Assembly: GCF_019127135.1 (NCBI RefSeq)
Contig: NZ_JAHOEA010000004.1
Location: forward strand, 39,665 to 103,664
DNA length: 64,000 nt
Direction: 5' to 3'
Origin: Segatella copri
GTDB taxonomy: Bacteria > Bacteroidota > Bacteroidia > Bacteroidales > Bacteroidaceae
The notes under the pieces were generated by a model that did not search any database, was not told the DNA's origin, and saw only the letters and a list, made by a program, of their open reading frames with translations. This document shows, piece by piece, positions 41,117 through 50,043 of the stretch. Both the position numbers and the translations under genes were made by a program. Each line of letters begins with the position of its first letter. Position 1 is the stretch's first letter.

Positions 41117-41932
41117 TTATTTTGCATCCTTCATCTGACGGAGCAAATCTTTCTGCTTTTCGTTCAACCCGGTTGGCAACTTCACGTTATAAGTAATCAT
41201 CAGGTCGCCAAAGGTTCCATCACCCCGGTCGTATCCTTTTCCGCGAACACGAACCTTCGTACCATTCTGCGTTTCCGGTTTAATCTTCAGTTTGATTTTA
41301 GAACCATTACTCAGTTTGATGATTCCTTCGCCTCCTAGCAGAGCCGTGTAAAGGTCGATGTTCACATTCATGTTCATTTCGCCGTTATTGGCACGCCCGT
41401 TCTGACCGCAACCGCCGCTACAACCACCAGTACCGAAATCAGCACCAGCTCCGTAGCCTGCCCCATTAAAGCCGCTACCAAAACCGGCAGAACCATTAAA
41501 TCCGCCGAAATTGCCGGAACCGAATCCATCAGCCGACTGCTGACTTCTGCCACGATCTCCGAAGAGATTTTCGAAGAAACTGGAGAAACCTCCGCCTCCG
41601 CCAAACTGGCTGAAGTCGAAACCCTCGAATGGATTTCCACCTGCTCCACCATAGCTTCCAGAACCGCCTGCACCACCAGCTCCGCCGAAACCGCCGAATG
41701 CATCAGCATTCTTCCATTGTTCGCCATACTGGTCGTATTTTGCACGCTTATCTGGGTCAGAAATCACCTCATACGCCTCGTTCAGCGCCTGGAACTTAGC
41801 CTTCGCCTTCGGGTCGTTAGGGTGCAAATCTGGGTGAAACTGTTTTGCACGTTTACGATACGCAGCTCTCACATCCTTCTGCGGAATGTTCTTGTCTACG
41901 CCGAGAATCTTGTAATAATCAACAAATGCCAT
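41117..41932 (-). CDS. DnaJ-domain protein, short CbpA-like form
   Basis: A J-domain co-chaperone that should stimulate DnaK. The J domain (1-70) has the HPD motif (FHPDLHP) and a typical helix IV (YGEQW). A Gly/Phe/Ser-rich region covers 78-180. Only one C-terminal substrate-binding-type domain is visible (about 190-262: VNIDLYTALLGGEG, VRVRGKGYDRGDG), whereas CbpA/DnaJ proteins carry two. The 271-residue length agrees with the loss of one. There is no zinc-finger domain; CSGGCG in the Gly-rich part has a single Cys pair. It is divergent from the 5'-nucleotidase gene. Confidence 0.85.
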   Translation of the reverse strand: MAFVDYYKILGVDKNIPQKDVRAAYRKRAKQFHPDLHPNDPKAKAKFQALNEAYEVISDPDKRAKYDQYGEQWKNADAFGGFGGAGGAGGSGSYGGAGGNPFEGFDFSQFGGGGGFSSFFENLFGDRGRSQQSADGFGSGNFGGFNGSAGFGSGFNGAGYGAGADFGTGGCSGGCGQNGRANNGEMNMNVNIDLYTALLGGEGIIKLSNGSKIKLKIKPETQNGTKVRVRGKGYDRGDGTFGDLMITYNVKLPTGLNEKQKDLLRQMKDAK

Positions 41933-42079
41933 ATTATAAAACCTCCTATTTTTTAGTTTTTAAAAAATATCCAACAAAAAGTATGCCTATTTAAGTTCTT
42001 TTTTGTACTTTTGCAGAGAAAATAAGAAACAGAGCTCATCAGATGGGCTTTCATTACTCAAAAGTAATATATTATTAAT

Positions 42080-43843
42080 ATGAAACAATTATTTGCTGCG
42101 CTTCTTCTGGCGCTAACTTTCAATTCACAAGCGATGGCACAACAACGTACCGTAAAACTGAGAGTGATAGAGACAAGCGATGTGCACGGCTCTTTCTTCC
42201 CTTACGATTTCATCAACCGTAAGCCAAAAGCAGGAACTCTGGCGCGCGTTTCTTCCTACGTAAACAATTTGCGAAAAGATTACAAGGATAACCTCATCCT
42301 CTTGGAGAATGGCGATATTCTGCAGGGCCAGCCTACCTGCTATTATTATAATTATGTAAATACTGAGGCTAGAAACGTGGCTGCCGATGTGGTAAACTAC
42401 TTGAAGTATGATGCGCAAGTATTTGGAAATCATGATGTTGAAACGGGTCATCCGGTTTACGACAAATGGATAAAAGAACTCAACTGCCCAGTCTTGGGTT
42501 CCAACATCATCAGCACTTCTACAGGCGAGCCATACGTTAAGCCTTATCTCATCTTGAACCGCGAGGGCGTGAAGGTGGCTGTTTTGGGAATGATTACTCC
42601 TGCCATTCCAAACTGGCTCACGGAGAATCTCTGGAGCGGACTGAAATTTGAGAACATGGTAACAAACGCCCGTAAATGGGTGAAGTATCTTCAGGAGAAT
42701 GAGAAACCGGATGTCATCATCGGCCTTTTCCATAGCGGAAAAGACGGAGGTATCCAGACTGCCGAATATGATGAAGACGCCTCTATCAAGGTGGCAAAAA
42801 AAGTGCCGGGCTTCGACCTGATTCTCTTCGGCCACGACCATACGCGCGACAACGAAACCGTAACCAATACTGATGGAAAGCAGGTGGTTTGTCTGGATCC
42901 TGCCAACAACGCCATTAGCGTGGCAGATGCAGAAATTACCCTCACCCTCAACAAGAAAAAGGTGAACGGAAAGAAGCAGATGGTGGTAACTGACAAAAAG
43001 GTGACAGGCAAGATTGTGGATGTGACAGATTGTCCTATCGACGAGGATTTCATGAAGACTTTCGAACCTCAGATTGCGGAAGTGAAGGAATATGTGGGCA
43101 AGCAGATTGGTAACTTCAAGACTACCATCTACAGCCGCGACCAGTTCTTCGGCAGTTCTGCCTTCAACGATTTCATCCTCAACCTCCAGTTGCAGATTAC
43201 AAAAGCCGACATTTCGTTCAACGCTCCTCTTCAGTTCAACGCGATTCTGAAAGCCGGCCCAATCTGTGTGAGCGACATGTTCAATCTCTATAAATACGAG
43301 AACCAGCTCTACGTAATGCGCATGACGGGCGAAGAAATCAGAAAGCATCTGGAAATGAGTTACGACCTCTGGGTGAACACCATGAAGAGTCCGGACGACC
43401 ATCTCCTGTTGCTCGATGAGAAGACCGTTGGCGACCAGCAACGACTCGGTTTCAAGAATCTCTCGTTCAACTTTGATAGTGCTGCCGGAATCGATTACGA
43501 AGTTGACGTAACGAAGCCAGATGGCGAGAAGGTGAAGATTCTGCGCATGAGCAACGGCGAGCCTTTCGATGAGAAAAAATGGTACAAGGTGGCGGTTAAC
43601 AGCTATCGTGGAAATGGTGGCGGCGAACTCCTTACCAAGGGTGCCGGAATCCCGAAAGACAGTCTTGAAAGCCGTATCATCTATCGCAGCAAGCGCGACC
43701 AGCGTTACTATCTGATGGAAGAAATCGAAAAGATGGGAACGGTAGATGCGAAACCAAACAACAACTGGAAGTTTGTGCCGGAAGCATGGACCAAGCCTGC
43801 TGCCCAGCGCGATTTCGAATTGCTGTTCGGAAAGAAGCAATAG
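42080..43843 (+). CDS. Exported bifunctional metallophosphatase/5'-nucleotidase
   Basis: A periplasmic or surface enzyme of the 5'-nucleotidase/2',3'-cyclic phosphodiesterase family. The signal peptide spans 1-20 (AMAQ). The calcineurin-like metal site is shown by D34-x-H36 (TSDVHG), ENGD (76-79), GNHD (116-119), the FHSG segment with H218, and GHDH (H252, H254). The C-terminal substrate-binding domain (about 330-587) includes YKYENQLYVMRMTGEEI and YRGNGGGEL. The 587-residue length is normal. It probably releases nucleosides from external nucleotides. nudC follows after 64 bases. Confidence 0.9.
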   Translation: MKQLFAALLLALTFNSQAMAQQRTVKLRVIETSDVHGSFFPYDFINRKPKAGTLARVSSYVNNLRKDYKDNLILLENGDILQGQPTCYYYNYVNTEARNVAADVVNYLKYDAQVFGNHDVETGHPVYDKWIKELNCPVLGSNIISTSTGEPYVKPYLILNREGVKVAVLGMITPAIPNWLTENLWSGLKFENMVTNARKWVKYLQENEKPDVIIGLFHSGKDGGIQTAEYDEDASIKVAKKVPGFDLILFGHDHTRDNETVTNTDGKQVVCLDPANNAISVADAEITLTLNKKKVNGKKQMVVTDKKVTGKIVDVTDCPIDEDFMKTFEPQIAEVKEYVGKQIGNFKTTIYSRDQFFGSSAFNDFILNLQLQITKADISFNAPLQFNAILKAGPICVSDMFNLYKYENQLYVMRMTGEEIRKHLEMSYDLWVNTMKSPDDHLLLLDEKTVGDQQRLGFKNLSFNFDSAAGIDYEVDVTKPDGEKVKILRMSNGEPFDEKKWYKVAVNSYRGNGGGELLTKGAGIPKDSLESRIIYRSKRDQRYYLMEEIEKMGTVDAKPNNNWKFVPEAWTKPAAQRDFELLFGKKQ

Positions 43844-43907
43844 CCCCTCAGAACACATTAAGAAAAGCATATCATAAAGTTCAAAATAAAGAAGTTCAAA
43901 ATAAAGA

Positions 43908-44681
43908 ATGAAGTATTGGTTTATATTTTGCAAGACCGATCTCTTGCTCGAAAAGAAAGAAGACGGAACCTATACGATTCCTTGTTCAGAAGAGAGTCCA
44001 ATCCCAACAAAGCCTTGGACTCACATTCTCAACATTACTCCGATGGAAGATGGAACAGAGGTGAAGACCTTCACCATTCCTGAGCCTGTTACCGACAATC
44101 CGAAGTACGAAATGTGCGGCTTGCGCCCTAGTTTCTACAAACTCTCTCCCGCCCTTTACCAGAAAGCAGGAAAGTGTCAGGAACTCAACTATTGGGATAT
44201 GAATACCCAATTCTGCGGCGTTTGCGGAGCTCCGATGAAAATGGCAACTGACATCAGTAAGAAATGTACAGAATGCGGCAAACAGGTCTGGCCTTCGCTT
44301 GCCACAGCCATTATCGTACTGATTAAGAAAGATGATCAGGTATTGCTGGTTCACGCCCGTAATTTCAAGGGAAATTTCGACAGTCTCGTGGCTGGTTTCG
44401 TAGAGACTGGTGAGAATCTGGAAGAGGCGGTTCATCGTGAAGTGATGGAAGAAACCGGTCTGACTATCAAGAATTTGAAATATTTCGGTTCCCAGCCTTG
44501 GCCTTACCCGAGCGGTCTGATGATTGGCTTCTCGGCAGAATATGTAGATGGAGAAATTCATCTTCAGAAAGAAGAACTTTCGCGTGGTAAATGGTTTACG
44601 AAGGAGAATCTCCCTATTCTCCCCGAGAAACTTTCCATCGCCCGAAAACTCATCGACGCCTGGCTGGCGGACAAACTCTAA
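43908..44681 (+). CDS. nudC: NAD(+) diphosphatase NudC (RNA-decapping NUDIX hydrolase)
   Basis: It hydrolyses NAD(H) to NMN and AMP, and in characterised members removes NAD caps from RNA. The 257 residues match NudC. The zinc ribbon has C103, C106, C120 and C123. The Nudix box G-x5-E-x7-REVMEETG spans about 163-185. The NudC-specific SQPWPYPSGLM lies at 195-205. The stop codon falls inside the first unit of a triple 19-base tandem repeat that fills the spacer to the MFS gene. Confidence 0.93.
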   Translation: MKYWFIFCKTDLLLEKKEDGTYTIPCSEESPIPTKPWTHILNITPMEDGTEVKTFTIPEPVTDNPKYEMCGLRPSFYKLSPALYQKAGKCQELNYWDMNTQFCGVCGAPMKMATDISKKCTECGKQVWPSLATAIIVLIKKDDQVLLVHARNFKGNFDSLVAGFVETGENLEEAVHREVMEETGLTIKNLKYFGSQPWPYPSGLMIGFSAEYVDGEIHLQKEELSRGKWFTKENLPILPEKLSIARKLIDAWLADKL

Positions 44682-44723
44682 AAATGCGGACAAACTCTAA
44701 AAGTGAGGATAAACTCTAAAAAA
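44667..44723. repeat. Three tandem 19-bp repeats across the nudC stop codon
   Basis: Units beginning at 44667, 44686 and 44705 share GCGGACAAACTCTAAAA with a few changes in the third. The first encodes the last four NudC residues and its stop. Each copy contains an in-phase TAA equivalent, so expansion does not change the protein. Confidence 0.85.
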
Positions 44724-45901
44724 TGATGAAAGAGAAACTTTGGAATGCAAATTACATCAAGGTGATGACCACCAACTTTCTGTTGTATTTCGCCTTCTAT
44801 CTGCTCACACCCTTGCTCCCACTCTATCTGAGCGAAAATTTTGGAGCCACGAAAGATGTGATTGGAATTGTGCTGAGCGGCTATACGGTTGCCGCCCTCA
44901 TCATTCGTCCATTCAGCGGATATGTGGTTGACAGCTTTTCGCGCAAGAAGGTTCTGATGGTCTGTCTCTCGGCCTTCGCCATCTTCTTTGTCGGCTATAT
45001 TGCAGCCAGCACCATCCTGATGTTTGCCATCTGCAGAACCTTGCACGGAGGTCCGTTCGGAGCCGTAACGGTTGCCAATAGCACCTGCGCCATCGACGTT
45101 CTTCCGGCAAGCCGGAGAAATGAAGGAATCGGACTCTACGGACTGAGCAACAATTTTGCCATGGCGATTGCTCCATCCATCGGAATCTATTTGCATAATG
45201 CGGTAGACAGTTATATGATTCTCTTCTGGATAGCTTTCATCGTGGCGATAGCCTCTGTTGTGATTGCAGGAACCATCCGCCTTCCCGAAAAGGAAATCGT
45301 AAAGAACAAGGAGAAGCTTTCTCTCGACCGCTTCTTCCTGACGCGTGCCTGGCTCCTTGCCATCAATATCGCCATGTTCGGTTTCTGCTGGGGCGTTCTG
45401 AGCAATTATCTTGCAATTTACAGCAAGGAGGAACTCGGAATTACGGGTGGAACGGGCACTTATTTCGCCCTTCTTTCCATGGGTCTGTTCCTCTCAAGAC
45501 TTCAAGGCAGAAAAGCCTTGAGCCAGGGCAAACTTACCCAGAATGCGGCCGAAGGAATGCTGCTTTCGCTTGTCGGTTTCATCATCTTTGTTGCCGTCAA
45601 GCACCCGGTAGCTTATTATCTTTCGGCTTGTCTCATCGGCCTGGGCAATGGTCATCTTTACCCAGCCTTCCTCAACATGTTTATTAATGTGGCTCGTCAC
45701 AACCAGCGTGGAACGGCAAACAGCAGCATTCTTACAGGTTGGGATTTGGGCTTCGGAATCGGCTGTCTGCTAGGCGGAGTTGTGGCAGAACATTTCGGTT
45801 ACAACGGAACATTCTGGATGGTTGCGATAGAAAATGCAGCTTCTGTTCTCCTCTTCTTTGCCGCTTCGAAACAATTCTTTGAGAAGAGACGCAGAGAATA
45901 G
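44723..45901 (+). CDS. Major facilitator superfamily transporter
   Basis: A 392-residue membrane protein with about twelve helices. The MFS loop 2-3 motif appears as RPFSGYVVDSFSRKKVLM, and GLYGLSNNFAMAIAPSIG is typical of helices 4-5. The second half starts near RAWLLAINIAMFGF. No substrate can be assigned; Bacteroidales relatives are usually annotated only as MFS. It begins directly after the tandem repeats behind nudC and ends in a strong terminator. Confidence 0.85.
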   Translation: MMKEKLWNANYIKVMTTNFLLYFAFYLLTPLLPLYLSENFGATKDVIGIVLSGYTVAALIIRPFSGYVVDSFSRKKVLMVCLSAFAIFFVGYIAASTILMFAICRTLHGGPFGAVTVANSTCAIDVLPASRRNEGIGLYGLSNNFAMAIAPSIGIYLHNAVDSYMILFWIAFIVAIASVVIAGTIRLPEKEIVKNKEKLSLDRFFLTRAWLLAINIAMFGFCWGVLSNYLAIYSKEELGITGGTGTYFALLSMGLFLSRLQGRKALSQGKLTQNAAEGMLLSLVGFIIFVAVKHPVAYYLSACLIGLGNGHLYPAFLNMFINVARHNQRGTANSSILTGWDLGFGIGCLLGGVVAEHFGYNGTFWMVAIENAASVLLFFAASKQFFEKRRRE

Positions 45902-45944
45902 AAAACGGTTGATAAAAAGAGAAATATAAGATTATGAATAAAAA

Positions 45945-45998
45945 AAGAGCACTTCATCCGAGACAGAAGAAAGTCTCAGGCGAAGTGCTCTTATTTTT
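45945..45998. terminator. Bidirectional terminator between the MFS gene and the DUF3127 gene
   Basis: AAGAGCACTTC (45945-45955) pairs with GAAGTGCTCTT (45982-45992). An inner GAGAC/GTCTC extends the stem. A run of A precedes and ATTTTTT follows, suiting both directions. Confidence 0.85.
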
Positions 45999-46015
45999 TA
46001 TCTTACTTTGCTATT

Positions 46016-46462
46016 TTAGAAAGGAAGATCATCGGCGCTGCCACCCTCTGCTGCAGGAGCTGCAGGCTGAACTGGAGGGAATGCTGCAGTTGCGCCATTA
46101 GCAGGAGCTGCTGGCTGAGCAGGAGCTGCAGGAGCACCTACTGGAGGAAACGCACCTGGCTGCATTCCGCCCATAGCACCAGCTACGGCGTTAGGGTCAA
46201 TACGCTGGATGTTCCAGGCACGGATGCTGTTGAACCAACGGCCCTGATACTCGTGAGCATCAATATCGAAAGAAACCAGAAGTTCCTCACCACTCTGAAT
46301 GTTGAACTGAGCCAAACGATCTGCTCCGAAAACATCAAAGCACAATTTCTTTGGATACTGCTCGTGGGTTTCAATTACGAACGACTGAGCTTTCCACTCT
46401 CCTCTTGCAGAGACGCCGCTTCTTTCAGGCAAAACGGCAATAACTTTTCCTTGTAATTCCAT
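46016..46462 (-). CDS. DUF3127 protein (OB-fold-like, possible ssDNA-binding)
   Basis: A 148-residue protein whose first 90 residues match the Bacteroidetes DUF3127 family (ELQGKVIAVLPERSGVSARGEW, GEELLVSFDIDAHEYQGRWFNSIRAW). The pattern resembles a small OB-fold related to single-stranded-DNA-binding proteins. The C-terminal 50 residues are a Pro/Ala-rich linker that ends in acidic SADDLPF, much like the SSB tip used to recruit partner proteins. Function is not proven; it lies next to dnaN, divergently. Confidence 0.85.
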   Translation of the reverse strand: MELQGKVIAVLPERSGVSARGEWKAQSFVIETHEQYPKKLCFDVFGADRLAQFNIQSGEELLVSFDIDAHEYQGRWFNSIRAWNIQRIDPNAVAGAMGGMQPGAFPPVGAPAAPAQPAAPANGATAAFPPVQPAAPAAEGGSADDLPF

Positions 46463-46566
46463 ATGATAATATTTAAAGTTTTTCCTTTGTTTAAAGGGTG
46501 TTTTTTTCTTTCTGACTGCGAAATTACTAAAAATAGTTCAAAAACTAGAACTTTTCTCCAATTATT

Positions 46567-46623
46567 TTTGCTTATCAGCGATATTTTTTGTATTTTTGTG
46601 CTCAATTAGGTGATATTGCCTAA
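46567..46623 (+). promoter_or_regulatory. Promoter of dnaN with a hairpin at the transcript start
   Basis: TTTG at 46567-46570 and TATTTTTG at 46591-46598 have exactly consensus spacing. At the predicted start, TTAGG (46606-46610) pairs with CCTAA (46619-46623). Confidence 0.65.
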
Positions 46624-46671
46624 TTTAATAAGGTGAAACAGAAAACAAAATAAAATTTAAATAAAATACTC

Positions 46672-47799
46672 ATGAGATTTACAGTATCAAGTTCTGCATT
46701 GAGCAGCAAGCTCAACATGCTCGCAAAAGTGATTGGAAGCAAGAATTCGTTGCCAATCCTCGATTGTTTCCTTTTCCAAGTTGCTAACGGTGAAATGAGC
46801 ATCACAGCTAGCGATAGTGATAATGTCATCAAGAGTACACTCGCTCTTACCGACCACGATGGAGAAGGTGAGTTTTGTGTGCCTAACCGCGTAATCCTCG
46901 ATGCGTTGAAGGAACTGCCTGAACAGCCTCTTCACTTCGATGTGGATGCTGCCGGAGAAGCCATTGCCATCAAGATTGTTTACCAGAACGGTCTTTACAA
47001 CTTCACAGGTCAGAGCGCAGAGGAATATCCTCGCACACAGAGCATGACTGATGCTTGTACCACCGTTTCTTTGCCTACAGAAATGCTGATCAATAACATT
47101 TCACGCTCGCTCTTCGCTACTGCCAACGATGAGTTGCGTCCTGTCATGAACGGTATTTACTTCGACCTGACAGCAGATGCACTCGCTATTGTAGCAAGCG
47201 ATGGTCACAAACTGGTTCGCAGCAAGAACTTCACAATCAAGAGCGAATCTCCTTCTGCATTCAACTTGCCTAAGAAGCCAGCTTCTCTGCTGAAGAACAT
47301 TCTGAGCAAGGACGGCGACGACGCAATCATCAAGTTTGATGACCGAAGCGCAGAAATCCAGTTTACAGATGGCGTCATGAGATGCAGACTGATTGACGGC
47401 CGTTACCCTAACTACAACTCTGTCATTCCAAACAACCCTAACGAGGTTACTGTAGACCGCAGAGGCTTACAGAGTGCTTTGCGCCGCGTATTGCCATTTG
47501 CAAGCGAGAGCAGCCAGCTTATCCGTTTCCACATCGAGTCAGGTCGTTTCGAGGTTTCTTCTGAGGATATTGACTTCTCAACATCTGCAAAGGAGCAGTT
47601 GTCTTGCGAATACAACGGCTCTCCTATCAGCATTGGCTTCAAGGGAAGCAGTCTGATGGAAATCCTGGGCAATATCACCAGCGACAACATCATCATCCAG
47701 CTGGCAGACCCTAGCCGTGCCGGAATCATCGTTCCTGCAGAACAGCCTGAGAACGAAGATATTCTGATGCTCATCATGCCTATGCTCCTTAATGATTAA
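46672..47799 (+). CDS. dnaN: DNA polymerase III subunit beta (sliding clamp)
   Basis: The ring-shaped processivity clamp that tethers polymerase to DNA. The 375 residues and three-domain repeat match the family. The start MRFTVSSSALSSKLNMLAKVI and the late segments VTVDRRGLQSALRRVLPFASE and the C-terminal IIVPAEQPENEDILMLIMPM (partner-binding cleft) are typical. dnaA is not adjacent, as is common in Bacteroidales. The exonuclease gene follows after 51 bases and coaBC after that, forming a likely housekeeping operon. Confidence 0.95.
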   Translation: MRFTVSSSALSSKLNMLAKVIGSKNSLPILDCFLFQVANGEMSITASDSDNVIKSTLALTDHDGEGEFCVPNRVILDALKELPEQPLHFDVDAAGEAIAIKIVYQNGLYNFTGQSAEEYPRTQSMTDACTTVSLPTEMLINNISRSLFATANDELRPVMNGIYFDLTADALAIVASDGHKLVRSKNFTIKSESPSAFNLPKKPASLLKNILSKDGDDAIIKFDDRSAEIQFTDGVMRCRLIDGRYPNYNSVIPNNPNEVTVDRRGLQSALRRVLPFASESSQLIRFHIESGRFEVSSEDIDFSTSAKEQLSCEYNGSPISIGFKGSSLMEILGNITSDNIIIQLADPSRAGIIVPAEQPENEDILMLIMPMLLND

Positions 47800-47850
47800 A
47801 GGAGCAAGGGCTTTCTCTGAAACAACAAAAAGAAAAGTATTTCTATAAAA

Positions 47851-48714
47851 ATGAAACTCAATTTGACAAAGCCTCTGATTGTGTTCGACTTGGAGACAAC
47901 GGGTCTTGACATGATCAAGGATCGTATTATACAGATTTCTTACATCAAGGTAATGCCTGATGGAACAGAAGACCGCAAGAACCTCTTCGTAAATCCTTGC
48001 AAGGAGATTCCTGCCGAAGTAGTTGCCCTTACAGGCATCAGTAACGAAGATGTAAAAGATGCGCCAACCTTCAAGCAGCTGGCTGCCACATTGGAGAAGG
48101 AATTTACAGGTTGTGATTTCGCAGGCTACAATTCCAACCATTTCGATGTTCCTATGCTCGCAGAAGAATTCCTGCGCGCTGGAATTGACTTCGATTTCAA
48201 CAAGTGCCGTCTCATCGATGCGCAGACCATCTTCATGAAGATGGAACGCCGTAACCTGGCTGCTGCTTACAAGTTCTATTGCGGCAGAAAGATGGAGGAA
48301 GATTTCGAGGCTCACCGGGCTGATCAGGATACAGAGGCTACTTACCGCGTGCTCATGGGCGAGCTCGATAAGTATGCTCCAGGTGTACAGGATGAACCTG
48401 AGCGCGTGCTCAACAACAATATGGATGAACTTGCCGAATTCTCTAAGCAGAAGGATAATGTCGATTTCGCCGGACGCATCGTTTGGGAAGAGGTAAAAGA
48501 CGCCCAAGGCAATATCGTCAACGATGAGAACGGAAATCCTTTGAAGCACGAAGTATTCAACTTCGGTAAATACAAAGGATGGGATGTGGCTGAAATTCTG
48601 ACCAAAGACCCGGGTTACTTTACATGGGTCTTGGGAAGCGATTTCACCAATAATACCAAGCAGGTGCTTACCCGCATCCGCCTTCGTGAATTCAACAAGA
48701 GAATGGGTAAATAA
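47851..48714 (+). CDS. DnaQ-like 3'-5' exonuclease
   Basis: A DEDDh exonuclease resembling the proofreading epsilon subunit of DNA polymerase III. Exo I is VFDLETTGLD with D13 and E15, Exo II is GYNSNHFDVPML, and Exo III-epsilon is HRADQDTEAT. The core ends near 170. The C-terminal 110 residues include a segment FNFGKYKGWDVAEILTKDPGYFTWVLG, a motif also seen as a separate short domain in Bacteroidetes exonucleases. The position after dnaN supports a role at the replication fork. Confidence 0.88.
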   Translation: MKLNLTKPLIVFDLETTGLDMIKDRIIQISYIKVMPDGTEDRKNLFVNPCKEIPAEVVALTGISNEDVKDAPTFKQLAATLEKEFTGCDFAGYNSNHFDVPMLAEEFLRAGIDFDFNKCRLIDAQTIFMKMERRNLAAAYKFYCGRKMEEDFEAHRADQDTEATYRVLMGELDKYAPGVQDEPERVLNNNMDELAEFSKQKDNVDFAGRIVWEEVKDAQGNIVNDENGNPLKHEVFNFGKYKGWDVAEILTKDPGYFTWVLGSDFTNNTKQVLTRIRLREFNKRMGK

Positions 48715-48720
48715 TTGTTA

Positions 48721-48772
48721 CCGGGCTTTCGCAAGTCGCAGAATAACAGGCTTGCGAAACTCGGATTTATTA
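48721..48772 (+). terminator. Hairpin after the DnaQ-like gene
   Basis: CCGGGCTTTCGCAAG (48721-48735) pairs with CTTGCGAAACTCGG (48751-48764), followed by ATTTATTAC. The U tract is weak, so termination may be partial. It carries the CTTTCGCAA motif shared with other gene-end elements in the window. Confidence 0.5.
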
Positions 48773-48792
48773 CTTAACAGTTAGAAAAATTC

Positions 48793-50043
48793 ATGTTAAA
48801 AGGAAAAAAAATCGTATTGGGCATTACGGGCTCTATTGCTGCTTATAAGTCTTGTCTCATCATACGAGGTCTCATCAAGCGAGGAGCAGAAGTGCAGGTG
48901 GTCATTACACCTGCAGGAAAGGAGTTTATCACTCCCATCACCCTTTCGGCTCTTACCCATAAGCCTGTGGTAAGCGAATTTTTCTCGCAGCGCGATGGAA
49001 CCTGGAATTCGCACGTAGACTTAGGTCTGTGGGCCGACGCCATGCTCATCGCTCCTTGCACAGCCTCTACCCTGGGAAAAATGGCTCACGGAATTGCTGA
49101 CAACATGCTCATCACGACCTATCTGTCGATGAAAGCGCCAGTTTTTATCGCTCCAGCTATGGACCTCGACATGTATAAGCATCCTTCTACCCAAGCCAAC
49201 ATGAAAACACTTCTGGGCTACGGAAATCATATTATAGAACCGGAAGTGGGATTCCTGGCAAGCGGACTGGAAGGAAAGGGACGCATGGAAGAACCTGACA
49301 TTATCGTAGAATGCCTTGACAGATTTTTCGATGAACAGGCTCAGCAGAATTCAGAACCCGATGAAGCAGAAAACTGCGAGGAAAAAGAAAGCGATAAGCT
49401 CGATTTGAAAGGCAAGAAGATTATGATTACAGCCGGACCGACTTACGAAAAGATTGATCCGGTGCGTTTCATCGGTAATTATTCTTCCGGCAAAATGGGC
49501 TTTGCCCTTGCTGAAGAGTGCTGCCGCCGTGGTGCTGAGGTTACGCTGGTTGCAGGTCCGGTTTCGCTCAGCTGTTCTGAAGCTATTCATCGCATCGATG
49601 TAGAAAGTTGCGAGGAAATGTATCAGGCAGCCACTAAAGCTTTTGCCTCTACCGATGCAGCCATTCTCTGTGCTGCTGTTGCTGATTTCAAGCCAAGTGA
49701 GATTGCTGACAGGAAAATCAAGCGCGAGAAAGATGATCTGGAACTCCGACTCGTCCCTACTCACGATATTGCCGCAGCCCTTGGCAAAATGAAACAAAAA
49801 CATCAACGAATCGTGGCTTTCGCCCTGGAAACCAACGACGAAGAGGCTAACGCACAGAAAAAGCGCAAAAAGAAAAATGCCGATTTCATCGTGCTTAACT
49901 CTACTCGCAATCCGGGAACCACATTCCGTACGGATGATAACCAGATAACGATTATTTCTGAAGAGGGTAAGAAAGAATATGAGAAGAAACCGAAAACTGA
50001 AGTGGCTCGTGACATTATCAACGAGCTGGCTCATCTCTTGTAG
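48793..50043 (+). CDS. coaBC: Bifunctional phosphopantothenoylcysteine decarboxylase / phosphopantothenate-cysteine ligase
   Basis: It carries two consecutive steps of coenzyme A synthesis. The N-terminal flavoprotein half (1-190) has GSIAAYKS near the start, the active-site His region NSHVDLG and the APAMDLDMY segment (conserved PXMNxxMW-type loop). The C-terminal ligase half (about 205-416) starts KKIMITAGPTYEKIDPVRFIGNYSSGKMG. An acidic linker near 180-203 joins them. The last 65 bases are also used, in another frame, for the signal peptide of the next gene. Confidence 0.95.
   Translation: MLKGKKIVLGITGSIAAYKSCLIIRGLIKRGAEVQVVITPAGKEFITPITLSALTHKPVVSEFFSQRDGTWNSHVDLGLWADAMLIAPCTASTLGKMAHGIADNMLITTYLSMKAPVFIAPAMDLDMYKHPSTQANMKTLLGYGNHIIEPEVGFLASGLEGKGRMEEPDIIVECLDRFFDEQAQQNSEPDEAENCEEKESDKLDLKGKKIMITAGPTYEKIDPVRFIGNYSSGKMGFALAEECCRRGAEVTLVAGPVSLSCSEAIHRIDVESCEEMYQAATKAFASTDAAILCAAVADFKPSEIADRKIKREKDDLELRLVPTHDIAAALGKMKQKHQRIVAFALETNDEEANAQKKRKKKNADFIVLNSTRNPGTTFRTDDNQITIISEEGKKEYEKKPKTEVARDIINELAHLL

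Noticed and set aside
42125-43933. Long open frame of 602 codons antisense to the 5'-nucleotidase gene
   Set aside because: It mirrors a well-supported gene with signal peptide and metal-site motifs; the antisense product has no domain features and arises from codon bias.
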